Source: Lentisphaerota bacterium
Lineage (GTDB): Bacteria > Verrucomicrobiota > Kiritimatiellia > UBA8416 > VGWJ01
Direction: 5' to 3'
Length of the DNA stretch: 64,000 bases
NCBI GenBank assembly: GCA_016873635.1
Contig: VGWJ01000004.1
Span: 23,473-87,472, forward strand
In this document: piece after piece, positions 1 through 9,392 of the stretch
Layout: each line of letters begins with the position of its first letter
Position numbering within the stretch: the stretch's first letter is position 1
Notes under the pieces: generated by a model
Database searches by the model: none
What the model was told of the DNA's origin: nothing
Seen by the model: only the letters and a program-made list of their open reading frames with translations
Position numbers and translations under genes: made by a program

Positions 1-329
1 TCCGCGAACACGTTCAGCTCGGTGGCCAGCGTGCGGCGGTTGATCATGTCCGGCTCGTACACGCCCGACCAGCGGAAGGTGCGGCCCGGCGCGTGCCGGA
101 GCCCGGCCAGGTCGATTCCGAAGCCCTTGTACAGCGCGATGGACTCGGCGGGGAAGTCCGCGCCGACCACGCCGACCATGCCCACGCCGGTGAAGAACGA
201 CGCCGCCGCGCAGGCGTAGCTCGCCGACCCGCCCAGCGCGTCCGCGCGCCGCCGCGCCGGCGTTTCGATCGTATCGATGCCGATCGAGCCGACCACCACG
301 AGCCGCACGTCCGTTCCGTTCTCCGGCAT
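1..329 (-). CDS. PfkB-family sugar kinase, N-terminal part (cut by window edge)
   Basis: Partial gene; about 109 N-terminal residues are visible and the rest lies beyond base 1. After an initial beta strand (VVVGSIGIDTI) comes the glycine motif GGSASYACAA near residue 34 and then VGVVGADFP, the typical opening of ribokinase/adenosine-kinase-like PfkB proteins, which phosphorylate a sugar or nucleoside with ATP. The ATP and anion-hole motifs (GAGD) are C-terminal and not seen, so the substrate cannot be named. The ATG lies 2 bases after the stop of the ThiE-like gene, so it is the last visible gene of the minus-strand run that begins with ispF. Confidence 0.8.
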   Translation of the reverse strand, partial: MPENGTDVRLVVVGSIGIDTIETPARRRADALGGSASYACAAASFFTGVGMVGVVGADFPAESIALYKGFGIDLAGLRHAPGRTFRWSGVYEPDMINRRTLATELNVFA

Positions 330-331
330 GC

Positions 332-925
332 TCAGAAGCTCCTTCCCAGCAGCCGCGAGTACGCCGCCACCTGGCGCGTCAGGTCGCCGGCCGGGTCGAG
401 GCGGCCCGCGTCCAGGCACAGCCGCAGCAGACCCGCTTCGACCATGCGCCCCGCCTCCTCGACGCCCGCGATGCCGCCCGCGAACAGCGGAATGCCGGCC
501 CGCGCGCCGAGATCGGCGAAGTCCGAGCGGCACCGCACGCCGGCCTCGTGCACGAGGTAATCGGCGCCCACGGCCACCGCCAGGCGCGCCTCGTCGCGCG
601 TGCGCGACGACAGGCCCACCATCCCGCCTTCGCCCAGCAGGCTGCGCGCCTCGGCGATCGCGGCGTCCGCCGCGTCAAGGTGAAGGCCGTCCGCCCCCAC
701 CTCCCGCGCCAGGGCGGCGTCGCCGCCGATCACCAGCAGCGCGTCGTCCCGCCGGCAAACCGTCACGGCGCGCGCCACCGCCTCGCGCCCGGCCGCGGCC
801 GCGCCGCGCAGCCGCAGCATGTCCGCGCCCCCGGCGATGGCCGCGGCGCACAGATCGGGCACGCCGTCCGCCGGGACCGCCGCGACGTCCAGGACCAGGC
901 AAAGGAAAGCGTCCTCCAGTCTCAC
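332..925 (-). CDS. Thiamine-phosphate synthase-like protein (ThiE/TenI fold)
   Basis: A 197-residue TIM-barrel protein recognisable as ThiE/TenI-like by DGLHLDAAD, GLSSRTRDEA, GADYLVHEA and FAGGI. Authentic ThiE joins HMP-PP and THZ-P to make thiamine phosphate. Here several motifs are altered: the Gly-Gln of the usual HLGQ-D loop is missing, the serine-histidine loop reads SSR, and the P-TxTK phosphate loop is not present. It may therefore be a diverged ThiE, a TenI-like protein, or an enzyme with another substrate. Start is GTG, 12 bases after the upstream stop. Adjacency to a PfkB kinase suggests a small-molecule or vitamin pathway, but this is inference. Confidence 0.6.
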   Translation of the reverse strand: MRLEDAFLCLVLDVAAVPADGVPDLCAAAIAGGADMLRLRGAAAAGREAVARAVTVCRRDDALLVIGGDAALAREVGADGLHLDAADAAIAEARSLLGEGGMVGLSSRTRDEARLAVAVGADYLVHEAGVRCRSDFADLGARAGIPLFAGGIAGVEEAGRMVEAGLLRLCLDAGRLDPAGDLTRQVAAYSRLLGRSF

Positions 926-937
926 CTCAGGGGCGCC

Positions 938-1462
938 TCACTGCGGCTTGTGCTCCGACACGACTTCGCTCACGCTGACGACGACGCGCCGGATCTCCCC
1001 GATGCCGAGCCCGTTGGTGACGCTTTCGCGGACGCGGCGCTGCAGCAGCTCGCAGACCTCGTGTATCTGGGGCCCCGCCTTGACGCGCACGTCGACGTTG
1101 ATGTCCAGCGCGCGGCGCAGCGGCACGATTTCCGGACGCATCCTGACCACGGAAGGGAACTCCGCGGCCAGCTTGGCCACGTAGTCGGCGATGGCCTCGG
1201 TGCTCATGCGCACCTTGCCGCCCTCGGCGTCGAACGTCAGGTAGCGCGGCCGCCGCGTCCGGACCGCGGTGAGCACGAAAAGCGCCACCAGGCACAGCAG
1301 GAACAGGCCCGCGCTCACGGCCTTGACGCGGCCCAGCCCGGTGAGGCCGACCTTCAACAGATCCCAACGCGCGCCCGAGAAAGGCGCCGTCAGCAGAAGC
1401 GCCCCCACGAAAGCCAGCAGCGCCAGGATCAGCAACTGAACGATGACATTGATCAGCTTCAT
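938..1462 (-). CDS. AmaP-like Asp23/Gls24 membrane anchor protein
   Basis: 174 residues. Two hydrophobic segments lie near residues 5-27 and 48-66, followed by a soluble domain from about 75 to 170 with the alternating pattern of the Asp23/Gls24 (DUF322) family (for example the stretch around DINVDVRVKAG and RRVVVSVSEV). This arrangement matches AmaP, which in Firmicutes anchors Asp23 to the membrane and is linked to envelope stress. No separate Asp23 gene is visible here. It lies between the PSP1 gene (14-base gap) and the ThiE-like gene, clearly in the same transcription unit. Confidence 0.7.
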   Translation of the reverse strand: MKLINVIVQLLILALLAFVGALLLTAPFSGARWDLLKVGLTGLGRVKAVSAGLFLLCLVALFVLTAVRTRRPRYLTFDAEGGKVRMSTEAIADYVAKLAAEFPSVVRMRPEIVPLRRALDINVDVRVKAGPQIHEVCELLQRRVRESVTNGLGIGEIRRVVVSVSEVVSEHKPQ

Positions 1463-1476
1463 GGTTCTTCCTCCGC

Positions 1477-2337
1477 TCAGCCCACGACCCTGTCGTCATC
1501 CTCCTCGCCGGCATGCTCTTCGTCCGCGCGGGGCCCCTGGGCCGCGCCGACCTCACGCACCTCCGACGCCCCGTACTGCACCGTGCGCTGGTCTTCCAGC
1601 CGGATCCTGACCTTCTGCGCGAGCACGTTGAGGTCCAGGACCCGGCCGCACCCGGCCGGACACTCCACCGCGGCGCCGTCGCGCGGAAGCTGCCGCGCCA
1701 TCTCGCGGTAGCAGTCGTACTCGTACCGCAGGCAGCATTTCAGCCGCCCGCACAATCCGCCGATGCTCAGCGGGTTCAGCGAGACGTGCTGAACCTTGGC
1801 CATGCGCAGGTTGACCGACGCGAAGTTGCGGAGCCAGGAGCAGCAGCACAGCGCTCTCCCGCAGGGCCCCATGCCGCCGACGATGCCGGCCTGGTCGCGC
1901 ACGCCGATCTGGTGCATCTCCACCCGCGCGCGCAGGTCCCCCGAGAGCTCTTTGACCATCTCGCGGAAGTCGGGGCGCTCGTCGGACGTGTACAGGACCA
2001 TGAGCACGCCGCCGTCAAAGCTGAAGCGCACGCGCACCAGGTCGATCTTGAGGCTGTACTTCGCGGCGCGGTCCGCCACGGTTTCCGCCGCCATCTTGCT
2101 GCGCACGGCGCTCTCGTGCGCCCTGGCCTGGTCCTGCAGCGTGGCGCGCCGGACGATGCGCGGCAGGGCGGGGTCGGCCGGCACGGCCGTCTCCTCGATG
2201 TCCGCCAGCCGGCCCATTTCCAGAACCCGGTCCGCTTCCAGGACGCACTGGTCGCCTTCGTGAATGGCCAGTCCTTCGGGAATCCGGCACCTCATCCGGG
2301 GCCCGCCCTCCACCTCCACGTATGCCGTCCGGTCCAT
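1477..2337 (-). CDS. PSP1 / RicT-like cysteine-rich protein
   Basis: 286 residues with the PSP1 C-terminal domain. Diagnostic cysteine clusters are C159, C164-C166, C196 and C201-C202 in GPCGRALCCCSW and GGLCGRLKCCLRYEY. In Bacillus the homologue YaaT (RicT) forms a complex carrying iron-sulfur clusters that affects RNase Y, biofilm and sporulation; in non-sporulating bacteria the role is less clear. It directly follows holB, as in many genomes where the order is tmk-holB-PSP1. The C-terminal tail (from about residue 250) is acidic and looks unstructured. Confidence 0.85.
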   Translation of the reverse strand: MDRTAYVEVEGGPRMRCRIPEGLAIHEGDQCVLEADRVLEMGRLADIEETAVPADPALPRIVRRATLQDQARAHESAVRSKMAAETVADRAAKYSLKIDLVRVRFSFDGGVLMVLYTSDERPDFREMVKELSGDLRARVEMHQIGVRDQAGIVGGMGPCGRALCCCSWLRNFASVNLRMAKVQHVSLNPLSIGGLCGRLKCCLRYEYDCYREMARQLPRDGAAVECPAGCGRVLDLNVLAQKVRIRLEDQRTVQYGASEVREVGAAQGPRADEEHAGEEDDDRVVG

Positions 2338-2363
2338 GGTTTCACTTCACCCCAACCGCAATT

Positions 2364-3320
2364 CTAGCATTGCATCCGGCAGAAGCCAAGCGCCAGGACT
2401 TGCGCTTCCGGCATGTTGCGCTCGAGCCGGCGGTTCATCTCTTCGACCAGGCGCAGCCGGCGCAGCGCCCCCGCGTAGCCCACGGCCGCGGCCTGGCGGC
2501 GCGTATCCGCGGCCCGCGAGGGCTCGGCCAGGTCGACGTCCCCCGCCCCGGCGGTCAGAAGCAACACGTCGCGATGCCACGTCTCCACGACCCGCATCAC
2601 CGCGCCGCGCAGGGCCCGGTAGCGCGCGCTGATGCGCGCCTCGAGCACTTCGTCCTCCGTTTCGACGGCCTCGTCGGCGAGGCTTTCCTTCTCGGCGTCC
2701 GCGACGGCCTTCTTCATGGCCGACAGCAGCCGCGCCAGTTCGTCGCCCCTGGCCAGCCCGCCCAGCACGCCGCCGGGCGCGTCCCGCGCCAGAATCGCCG
2801 CGATCCGCGCGCGCGTCTCGTCCGGGAGGCCGACGCCCGCGTCCGACAGGCCGATCCGCTGGCAGCGCGACAGGATCGTGGGCAGCAGGGCCTGGGGGCT
2901 GTCGGTGACAAGGAAGAACACGCAGCGCGGCGGAGGCTCCTCCAGCGTCTTCAGGAAAGCGTTGGCCGCCTCCGCGGTCAGCCGGTCGGCCGCGGACACC
3001 ACGCAGGCCTTCCATCCGCCGGCGTAGGAAGTCTTGAACACGTCGCCGCTCAGCGCGCGGATCTGCTCGATGGAAATGCGGCGCGAAGTCTTTTCCGGCT
3101 CCACCCGGAAGACGTCCGGATGGGTGCCCTGCCTCACGAGCCGGCAGGCCCGGCAGCGGCCGCAGGGCGGCGCGGCGCCGGTGCAGAGCACCATCTCCAG
3201 GAAGCGCGCGATCAGGTCCGCGGCGCCCGCCGCGTCGGCGCTGTCCAGGAGATAGGCCTGCGCCAGGCGCTGCTCCGCGAACGCGCCCTTGAGGCGTTCG
3301 AGTGCCTCCGCGGCCGTCAT
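2364..3320 (-). CDS. holB: DNA polymerase III delta-prime subunit
   Basis: 318 residues. Clamp-loader subunit of the AAA+ fold. A zinc module (C46, C53, C56, C59) is followed by the conserved region around ISIEQIRAL, then ADRLTAEAANAFLKTLEEPP and the SRCQRI motif corresponding to the SRC arginine-finger motif. A canonical P-loop is absent, as expected for delta-prime, which does not hydrolyse ATP. The start overlaps the tmk stop by 4 bases, so translation is coupled and tmk-holB is one unit. Confidence 0.92.
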   Translation of the reverse strand: MTAAEALERLKGAFAEQRLAQAYLLDSADAAGAADLIARFLEMVLCTGAAPPCGRCRACRLVRQGTHPDVFRVEPEKTSRRISIEQIRALSGDVFKTSYAGGWKACVVSAADRLTAEAANAFLKTLEEPPPRCVFFLVTDSPQALLPTILSRCQRIGLSDAGVGLPDETRARIAAILARDAPGGVLGGLARGDELARLLSAMKKAVADAEKESLADEAVETEDEVLEARISARYRALRGAVMRVVETWHRDVLLLTAGAGDVDLAEPSRAADTRRQAAAVGYAGALRRLRLVEEMNRRLERNMPEAQVLALGFCRMQC

Positions 3321-3997
3321 GCGCCCGCTCCGTCCGCGACGCCCCGCGGGCCGAGGCGGGCCGCGACCAGCGCGCGCGCCTGCTCCCAGATCTCTCCGGC
3401 GGCGCGGTCTTCTTCCCGGCCGGTGTCCACCACGCGGAAGCGCCGCGGATCGCGCGCGGCCAGCGCGAGATAGCCCTCGCGGACCCGCTCGTGAAAGGCC
3501 TCGCTCTCCTGCTCGAACCGGTCCCGCCCGCCGCCCAGCGCCGCATTGCGCCGCCGCACCCGTTCGGCGCCTTCCCGCACCGGGACGTCCAGCAGGAACG
3601 TCAGGTCCGGCACGGCCTCGCCCACGGCAAAAGCGTTGATCTCCAGCATGTGCCGCACGTCGAAGCCGCGACCGTAGCCCTGGTAGGCCACGGTGGAATC
3701 CGCAAAGCGGTCGGACACCACGCAGGCGCCCCGCCGCAGGGCCGGCAGGATCACCGCGTTGACCAACTGCGCCCGGCTGGCCGCGAAAAGGAGCGCTTCC
3801 GCTTCCGGATAGAGCGCTTCCGCGGCGGCATCGTGCTGCAGGATCGCGCGGATGGCTTCGCCGGTGCGCGTGCCGCCCGGCTCGCGCGTGGCGACGACCT
3901 CGCAGCCGGCGGCGCGCAGGCGCTCCGCCAGGCGCCGCGCCTGCGTGGTCTTGCCGCTGCCCTCCGGGCCCTCGAACGTTATGAACAAGCCGCGCAT
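3317..3997 (-). CDS. tmk: Thymidylate kinase
   Basis: 226 residues. Phosphorylates dTMP to dTDP in the cytoplasm. The P-loop is EGPEGSGKTT (residues 9-18), the DR motif is D96-R97 in DRFADSTVAYQGYGR, and TREPGGT matches the substrate-binding signature. Length fits the family. It sits between cysS (31-base gap) and holB (4-base overlap). Confidence 0.96.
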   Translation of the reverse strand: MRGLFITFEGPEGSGKTTQARRLAERLRAAGCEVVATREPGGTRTGEAIRAILQHDAAAEALYPEAEALLFAASRAQLVNAVILPALRRGACVVSDRFADSTVAYQGYGRGFDVRHMLEINAFAVGEAVPDLTFLLDVPVREGAERVRRRNAALGGGRDRFEQESEAFHERVREGYLALAARDPRRFRVVDTGREEDRAAGEIWEQARALVAARLGPRGVADGAGA

Positions 3998-4028
3998 GCG
4001 TGGGTTCTCGATTGCCGGTTGCCGGTCG

Positions 4029-5420
4029 TCAGCCGCGCCGCGTCACCTTCTGTCCGTCCGCCGTGTCCCGCACTTCCCAGCCCGCCGCGGCCAGCCGCGC
4101 GCGCACGCGGTCGGCCTCCGCCCAGTCCTTGCGTTCGCGCGCCGCGCGCCGCCGCGCGAGCAGGCCCTCGACTTCGGCGTCCGCGTCGGCCCGCGCGCCC
4201 GCGCCCAGCCCCAGCACGCCGTCGAGACAGCCCAGCAGTTCCCGCAGGGCTTCCGCGCCGGGGCACGCGCCGCCGGCGGCGTCCATGGCGCGATGCCCGG
4301 CGCGCACCATGTCGAACAGCGCCGCCAGGGCCTCGGGCATGTTCAGATCCTGCCGCAGCGCGCCGTCAAAGCGCGCCCGGCACGCGGCGGCCCATTCCGG
4401 AAGGACGCCCGGCGCGGGACCCGCCGCCCCCTCGACGCGCTGACGGAACTCGTCCAGCCGGCCCAGCGCGGCCCGCGCCGCGTCCAGCGCCGCGAAAGTG
4501 AAGTTCAGCGGCTGCCGGTAGTGCGCGGCCAGCAGGACGTACCTGATCTCCCGCCCGCTGTAGCCCCGTTCGAGCACGTCGCGCAGCGTATGGAAGTTGC
4601 CCAGCGACTTGGACATCTTCTGGCCTTCGACGATCAGGTGCGCGCAGTGCATCCAGTACTTGACGAAAGGCTTGCCGGTAGCCGCCTCGCTCTGGGCGAT
4701 CTCGTCCTCGTGATGCGGGAAGATGTTGTCCACCCCGCCGGTATGCAGGTCGAAGCTCTCGCCCAGGTATTTCATGCTCATGGCCGAGCACTCGACGTGC
4801 CAGCCCGGACGGCCGCGGCCCCAGGGCGCGTCCCAGGCGACGTCGCCGTCCTCCGGGCTCCAGGCCTTCCACAGCGCGAAATCCGCGGCGTTGTCCTTTT
4901 CGTACTCGTCCTGCGCCACGCGCGCGCCCGGCCGCAGCCCCTCCCGGTCCAGGTGCGCGAGCTTGCCGTATTCCGGGAAAGCCGCGATCCGGAAGTAGAC
5001 CGAGCCGTCGTCGGAGCGGTAGGCATACCCGCGCTCCAGCAGCGCGGAGACCAGCGCGATCATCTCCGGCACGTGCGCGGTGGCCTCGGGGTAGTGCTCG
5101 GCCGGCTCGACATTCAGCGTCTTCAGGTCGGCGAAGAAGGCGTGCTTGTAGCGGCGCGTGTATTCGGACAGCGGGACGCCCGCCGCCTTCGCGCCGCGGA
5201 TGGTCTTGTCGTCCACGTCGGTCAGGTTCATGACCTGCGTCACGGCCCAGCCGAAGTGCTTGAGGGTGCGGCGCAGGACGTCCTCGAACACGTAGGCGCG
5301 GTAGTTGCCGATGTGGGCGTAGTCGTAGACCGTCGGGCCGCACGTGTAGAAGCGGACCCGGCCCGCCTCGAGGGGCGCGAACTCCTCCATGCGGCGGCTG
5401 AGCGTGTTGTAGATCTGCAT
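4029..5420 (-). CDS. cysS: Cysteinyl-tRNA synthetase
   Basis: 463 residues, normal family length. HIGN is at 36-39 and KMSKS at 268-272. The zinc ligands are visible as C27, C211, H236 and E240. Charges tRNA-Cys. The gene lies 9 bases after ispF; ispF-cysS adjacency is common in bacteria. Confidence 0.97.
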   Translation of the reverse strand: MQIYNTLSRRMEEFAPLEAGRVRFYTCGPTVYDYAHIGNYRAYVFEDVLRRTLKHFGWAVTQVMNLTDVDDKTIRGAKAAGVPLSEYTRRYKHAFFADLKTLNVEPAEHYPEATAHVPEMIALVSALLERGYAYRSDDGSVYFRIAAFPEYGKLAHLDREGLRPGARVAQDEYEKDNAADFALWKAWSPEDGDVAWDAPWGRGRPGWHVECSAMSMKYLGESFDLHTGGVDNIFPHHEDEIAQSEAATGKPFVKYWMHCAHLIVEGQKMSKSLGNFHTLRDVLERGYSGREIRYVLLAAHYRQPLNFTFAALDAARAALGRLDEFRQRVEGAAGPAPGVLPEWAAACRARFDGALRQDLNMPEALAALFDMVRAGHRAMDAAGGACPGAEALRELLGCLDGVLGLGAGARADADAEVEGLLARRRAARERKDWAEADRVRARLAAAGWEVRDTADGQKVTRRG

Positions 5421-5429
5421 GGCGGCGCC

Positions 5430-5924
5430 CTATTCCCCCGCTTGTTCCTCCGCCACCGCGGCGGCGGCCAGCGCGGCGATTCCCTCCTCGCGGCCCAGCG
5501 CGCCCATCTTCTCCACGGTGGTGGCCTTGACCGACACGCGCCCGACGGGAATATCCATCGCGGCCGCCAGGTTGCGGCGCATGGCCTCCGCGTGCGGCGC
5601 CAGGCGCGGCCGCTCGGCGAGCACGGTGACGTCCACGTTGACCGGGCGCGCGCCCCGCTCGCGCAGCAGCGCGGCCACGCGCTTCAGCAGGTCGAGGCTG
5701 TCGGCGTCCTTCCAGCGCGGATCGGTGTCGGGAAAATGCTGCCCGATGTCGCCCGCGGCCACCGCGCCCAGCAGCGCGTCGGCCACGGCGTGGCACAGCA
5801 CGTCCGCGTCCGAGTGCCCCTCCAGGCCGCGCTCGTGCGGGATCGTCACCCCGCCCAGCACCAGCCGCCGGCCGGCGGCGAAGCGGTGCGCGTCGAACCC
5901 GATGCCCGTCCGCGTCAATTCCAT
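5430..5924 (-). CDS. ispF: 2-C-methyl-D-erythritol 2,4-cyclodiphosphate synthase
   Basis: 164 residues from the ATG at 5924; an upstream in-frame start would add 12 poorly conserved residues and was not used. Metal ligands D11, H13 and H45 are in place ([22 protein letters not shown]), with [10 protein letters not shown] and VSVKATT further on. It is an enzyme of the MEP isoprenoid pathway and therefore shows that the organism makes IPP/DMAPP by the non-mevalonate route, which matters for the HMG-CoA reductase found at 59.6 kb. Confidence 0.96.
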   Translation of the reverse strand: MELTRTGIGFDAHRFAAGRRLVLGGVTIPHERGLEGHSDADVLCHAVADALLGAVAAGDIGQHFPDTDPRWKDADSLDLLKRVAALLRERGARPVNVDVTVLAERPRLAPHAEAMRRNLAAAMDIPVGRVSVKATTVEKMGALGREEGIAALAAAAVAEEQAGE

Positions 5925-6035
5925 GCCGGCGACTCTATCGGAGCCCCCGCGCGGGAACAACCGATTTCTTGGCGCGAAGCCGCGCGCACCGTTCCGGGCG
6001 CGCGCCGCACGGAAGGTCGGGGTGCGCGCCCGATG

Positions 6036-6064
6036 CAGTGCGGGTCGGCACAGTGCGGGTCGGC
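6036..6064. repeat. Short tandem duplication, 15-bp unit
   Basis: The unit CAGTGCGGGTCGGCA occurs twice head to tail (6036-6050 and 6051-6064, the last base differing). It lies just upstream of the promoter of the MBL-fold gene, in the gap between ispF and that gene. Confidence 0.75.
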
Positions 6065-6067
6065 TTC

Positions 6068-6096
6068 TTGACTTGCGGCGGAGCCGCCGCTAAGAT
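6068..6096 (+). promoter_or_regulatory. Sigma-70-like promoter of the MBL-fold gene, dyad in spacer
   Basis: TTGACT at 6068-6073 and TAAGAT at 6091-6096 are separated by exactly 17 bases. The spacer contains a perfect 6-bp inverted repeat (GCGGCG/CGCCGC around GAGC), which could be an operator. The start codon at 6108 is only about 5 bases from the expected transcription start, so the message would be nearly leaderless. Confidence 0.6.
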
Positions 6097-6107
6097 CGGG
6101 CCTTGAG

Positions 6108-7001
<894 letters not shown>

Positions 7002-7058
7002 GGCGTCACTCCCACGGGAACTTCCAGCAGGCGAGTTTCTCCCCGTCCCGCATCGCCC

Positions 7059-7856
7059 TCACTTTCCGAATTGCACGAGGCCCTCTTCGCGCAGGCTGAC
7101 GAAGGCGGGCCTGCCCTCCGCGCCGGGGCGGCTGAGGATGACGTGGTCCAGGACGGTGATGTCCAGCACCCGGCCGGATTCCACGATCTGGCGCGTGACC
7201 CGCAGATCCTCCGCCGAAGGCGTCGGATCGCCCGAGGGATGGTTGTGGGCCAGCAGCACGGCCTTGGTCATGGTCCGCACGGCCTCCCTGAAGACCTCGC
7301 GCGGGTGCACGAGGCTTCCGTCCAGCAGCCCGCGCGTGACTTCGCGGGGCTGTCCCCGCAAGCCGTTCTTCGCGTCCAGGTGCAGGACCCAGAACGCCTC
7401 GGTGTCCAGCCGCCGGACTTCGTCGGCCAGCACGCGCTCCACGTCCGCGGGGGTGCGGATGACCACCCGCCTGGGCATGGCCTCGCGCGTCATGCGCCGC
7501 CCGATCTCCAGCGCGGCGTGCAGGCATTGCGAGCGCACCGGGCCCAGGCCCTGGTAGCGCTTGTTCCCGGCCAGCTCCCCGACGGAGCAGCGCGCCAGCG
7601 CCGTGAGCGAGCCGTGGTCGGTCAGCAGGCGTTGGGCCAGTTCGACGGCGCTGCAGCCCCGGGCGCCGCCGCGCATGATGATCGCCAGCAGGCCGGCCTC
7701 GGACATGTTCTCGGCGCCGATCCGGGCCATCTCTTCGCGCGGGCGGAGCTGCGGCGGCAGGTCCCGGACCCGCGGCGCGGCGGACGGGATGCGGTACTCC
7801 CCGGCGCCCCGCGCGCCGGGTCGGTCTTCAGTCACGTGCGATTCGGGCGAGTCCAT
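7059..7856 (-). CDS. radC: RadC-family JAB-domain protein
   Basis: 265 residues from the ATG at 7856. An N-terminal helix-hairpin-helix-like region (ENMSEAGLLAIIMRGG, with a KRYQGLGPVRS hairpin) precedes the JAB/MPN domain with H204, H206 and the downstream S/D of the JAMM motif (AHNHPSGDPTPSAEDL). Despite the name, a DNA-repair role for RadC has been withdrawn and its true function is unsettled. The start overlaps the miaA 3' end by 29 bases, so it is translationally linked to miaA. Confidence 0.92.
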   Translation of the reverse strand: MDSPESHVTEDRPGARGAGEYRIPSAAPRVRDLPPQLRPREEMARIGAENMSEAGLLAIIMRGGARGCSAVELAQRLLTDHGSLTALARCSVGELAGNKRYQGLGPVRSQCLHAALEIGRRMTREAMPRRVVIRTPADVERVLADEVRRLDTEAFWVLHLDAKNGLRGQPREVTRGLLDGSLVHPREVFREAVRTMTKAVLLAHNHPSGDPTPSAEDLRVTRQIVESGRVLDITVLDHVILSRPGAEGRPAFVSLREEGLVQFGK

Positions 7857-8769
7857 GCTTTTCCCAGTGCGCCAGCGCCCTGCGCGCCGTTTCCGGCACG
7901 CTCCCGGCGCCGGCCGCGTCGATCCACCGCACCGCCATCTGGTGCCTGAACCAGGTCCGCTGCCGCTTGGCCAGCCGGCGCGTGCGGAGAATCGTGCGCG
8001 CCCGCGCTTCCGCCGCGCTGCACTCCCCGCGCAGCGCCGCCGCGGCCTCGGCGTAGCCGATGGCCTGCATGGCCGAAGACGAAAGCGTTCCGTAGCGCGC
8101 GAGCAGGCCGCGAACCTCCTCGATAATGCCGGCAGCGTACATGGCTTCCACGCGGCGCTCAATCGCGGAATTGAGTTCCGGGCCCGGCAGGATCAGGCCC
8201 GCCGCGGGCGGCGCCGGCGCGGCGCCGCGCCACGTCCGCGGCGCGGCGGGCGGGCCCGCCTCGGCCTGTTCGAGGGCGCGGATCACGCGGCGCGGATTGC
8301 GCGGATCGGAGAGGGCCGCGTGCAGGCCCGGCGCCCGCGCCCGGAGCAGGTCCGCCAGCGCCTCGACTCCCTCGCGCGCCAGCAGTTCTTCCCACGCGCG
8401 CCGCCGCTCCGGGCGCGGGGGCGCCGCCTGCAGGCCGCCGAGCAGGGCCTTCACGTACAGGCCGCTGCCCCCCGCGACGATGGCCTTGCGGCCGCGGGCG
8501 CGGATTCCCGGCAGCGCTTCCAGAACGCGCGCGCGGTATTCGGCCGCGCTGAACTCGCGATCCGGATTCACCAGGTCCAGACCGTGGTAGCGAACCGCGG
8601 CCCGCTCCGCGGCCGAGGGCTTCGCGGTGCCGATGTCCATGCCGCGGTAGACCAGCATGGAGTCGGCCGAGACGATCTCGTAGGGCCCGCGCTCGGCAAT
8701 CCATTGCGCGACCGCGGTTTTGCCCACGCCCGTGGGGCCGACAAGAAAGCAGGCCTCGAACTCGTTCAC
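7828..8769 (-). CDS. miaA: tRNA dimethylallyltransferase
   Basis: 313 residues from the GTG at 8769, chosen because GAGG lies a few bases upstream; a second GTG 48 bases further upstream is possible. P-loop GPTGVGKT is at 11-18, followed by SADSMLVYRGMDIGTAKP and the downstream tRNA-binding region KRQRTWFRHQ. The enzyme transfers a dimethylallyl group to A37 of tRNAs reading UNN codons, using DMAPP supplied by the MEP pathway. Confidence 0.94.
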   Translation of the reverse strand: MNEFEACFLVGPTGVGKTAVAQWIAERGPYEIVSADSMLVYRGMDIGTAKPSAAERAAVRYHGLDLVNPDREFSAAEYRARVLEALPGIRARGRKAIVAGGSGLYVKALLGGLQAAPPRPERRRAWEELLAREGVEALADLLRARAPGLHAALSDPRNPRRVIRALEQAEAGPPAAPRTWRGAAPAPPAAGLILPGPELNSAIERRVEAMYAAGIIEEVRGLLARYGTLSSSAMQAIGYAEAAAALRGECSAAEARARTILRTRRLAKRQRTWFRHQMAVRWIDAAGAGSVPETARRALAHWEKHGLARIARD

Positions 8770-8836
8770 AGCACCTCGACGCGCCGCGAAGCTCCGGCTT
8801 CGCGGCCGTGAAACCACGCGGGAGCTTCGTGCCGCG

Positions 8837-9370
8837 TCAGGTTTCCGACGTGGTTGCCGGCAGCTTCTTCTCCTCCGGCGCGTGCCCGAAGAACTGCGTG
8901 AACAGGTACAGCCCGACCCCCACGCAGATCGCGGCGTCGGCGACGTTGAAGGCCGGGAAATGCCGCCCCCGGAGATGGAAGTCGAGGAAGTCCACGACGT
9001 AGCCCAGGCGCAGGCGGTCGGTCAGGTTGCCGACGATCCCGCCCAGCATCAGCCCCGTCGCCAGGCGGTGCGTCAAGGTGTCGATCAGCAGCGAGCGGCG
9101 GAAGATCACGATCAGGGCCAGCATCACGAACGAGAGGCCCACCAGCCAGTCGTTGAGCCCCTCGAGCATGCCCCAGGCGGCGCCCGTGTTCTGGACGTAG
9201 CGCAGGGAAAAGAAGCCCCTGATGACGCGCAGCGGATCGCCGGGGAGGCGCGCGCGGACGATCACCTTCGTCGCCTGGTCAAGCAGGGCGACGGCGAAAC
9301 TGACGCAGAGAATGAGCATTGCGGGCCGGCCCGCGCGGCGCCACAGGCGGAACTGCTGGCCGTGCAACAC
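8837..9370 (-). CDS. lspA: Lipoprotein signal peptidase II
   Basis: 177 residues with four membrane segments. The two catalytic aspartates are D118 (GIVGNLTDRL) and D145 (AFNVADAAI); the conserved NTGAAWGML is also present. Cleaves the signal peptide of prolipoproteins in the inner membrane. A GTG at 9370 is used; an internal ATG at 9319 would begin almost inside the first membrane helix. It follows dksA by 22 bases. Confidence 0.95.
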   Translation of the reverse strand: MLHGQQFRLWRRAGRPAMLILCVSFAVALLDQATKVIVRARLPGDPLRVIRGFFSLRYVQNTGAAWGMLEGLNDWLVGLSFVMLALIVIFRRSLLIDTLTHRLATGLMLGGIVGNLTDRLRLGYVVDFLDFHLRGRHFPAFNVADAAICVGVGLYLFTQFFGHAPEEKKLPATTSET

Positions 9371-9392
9371 GCCTGGCGCGAACGGGCCGTTC

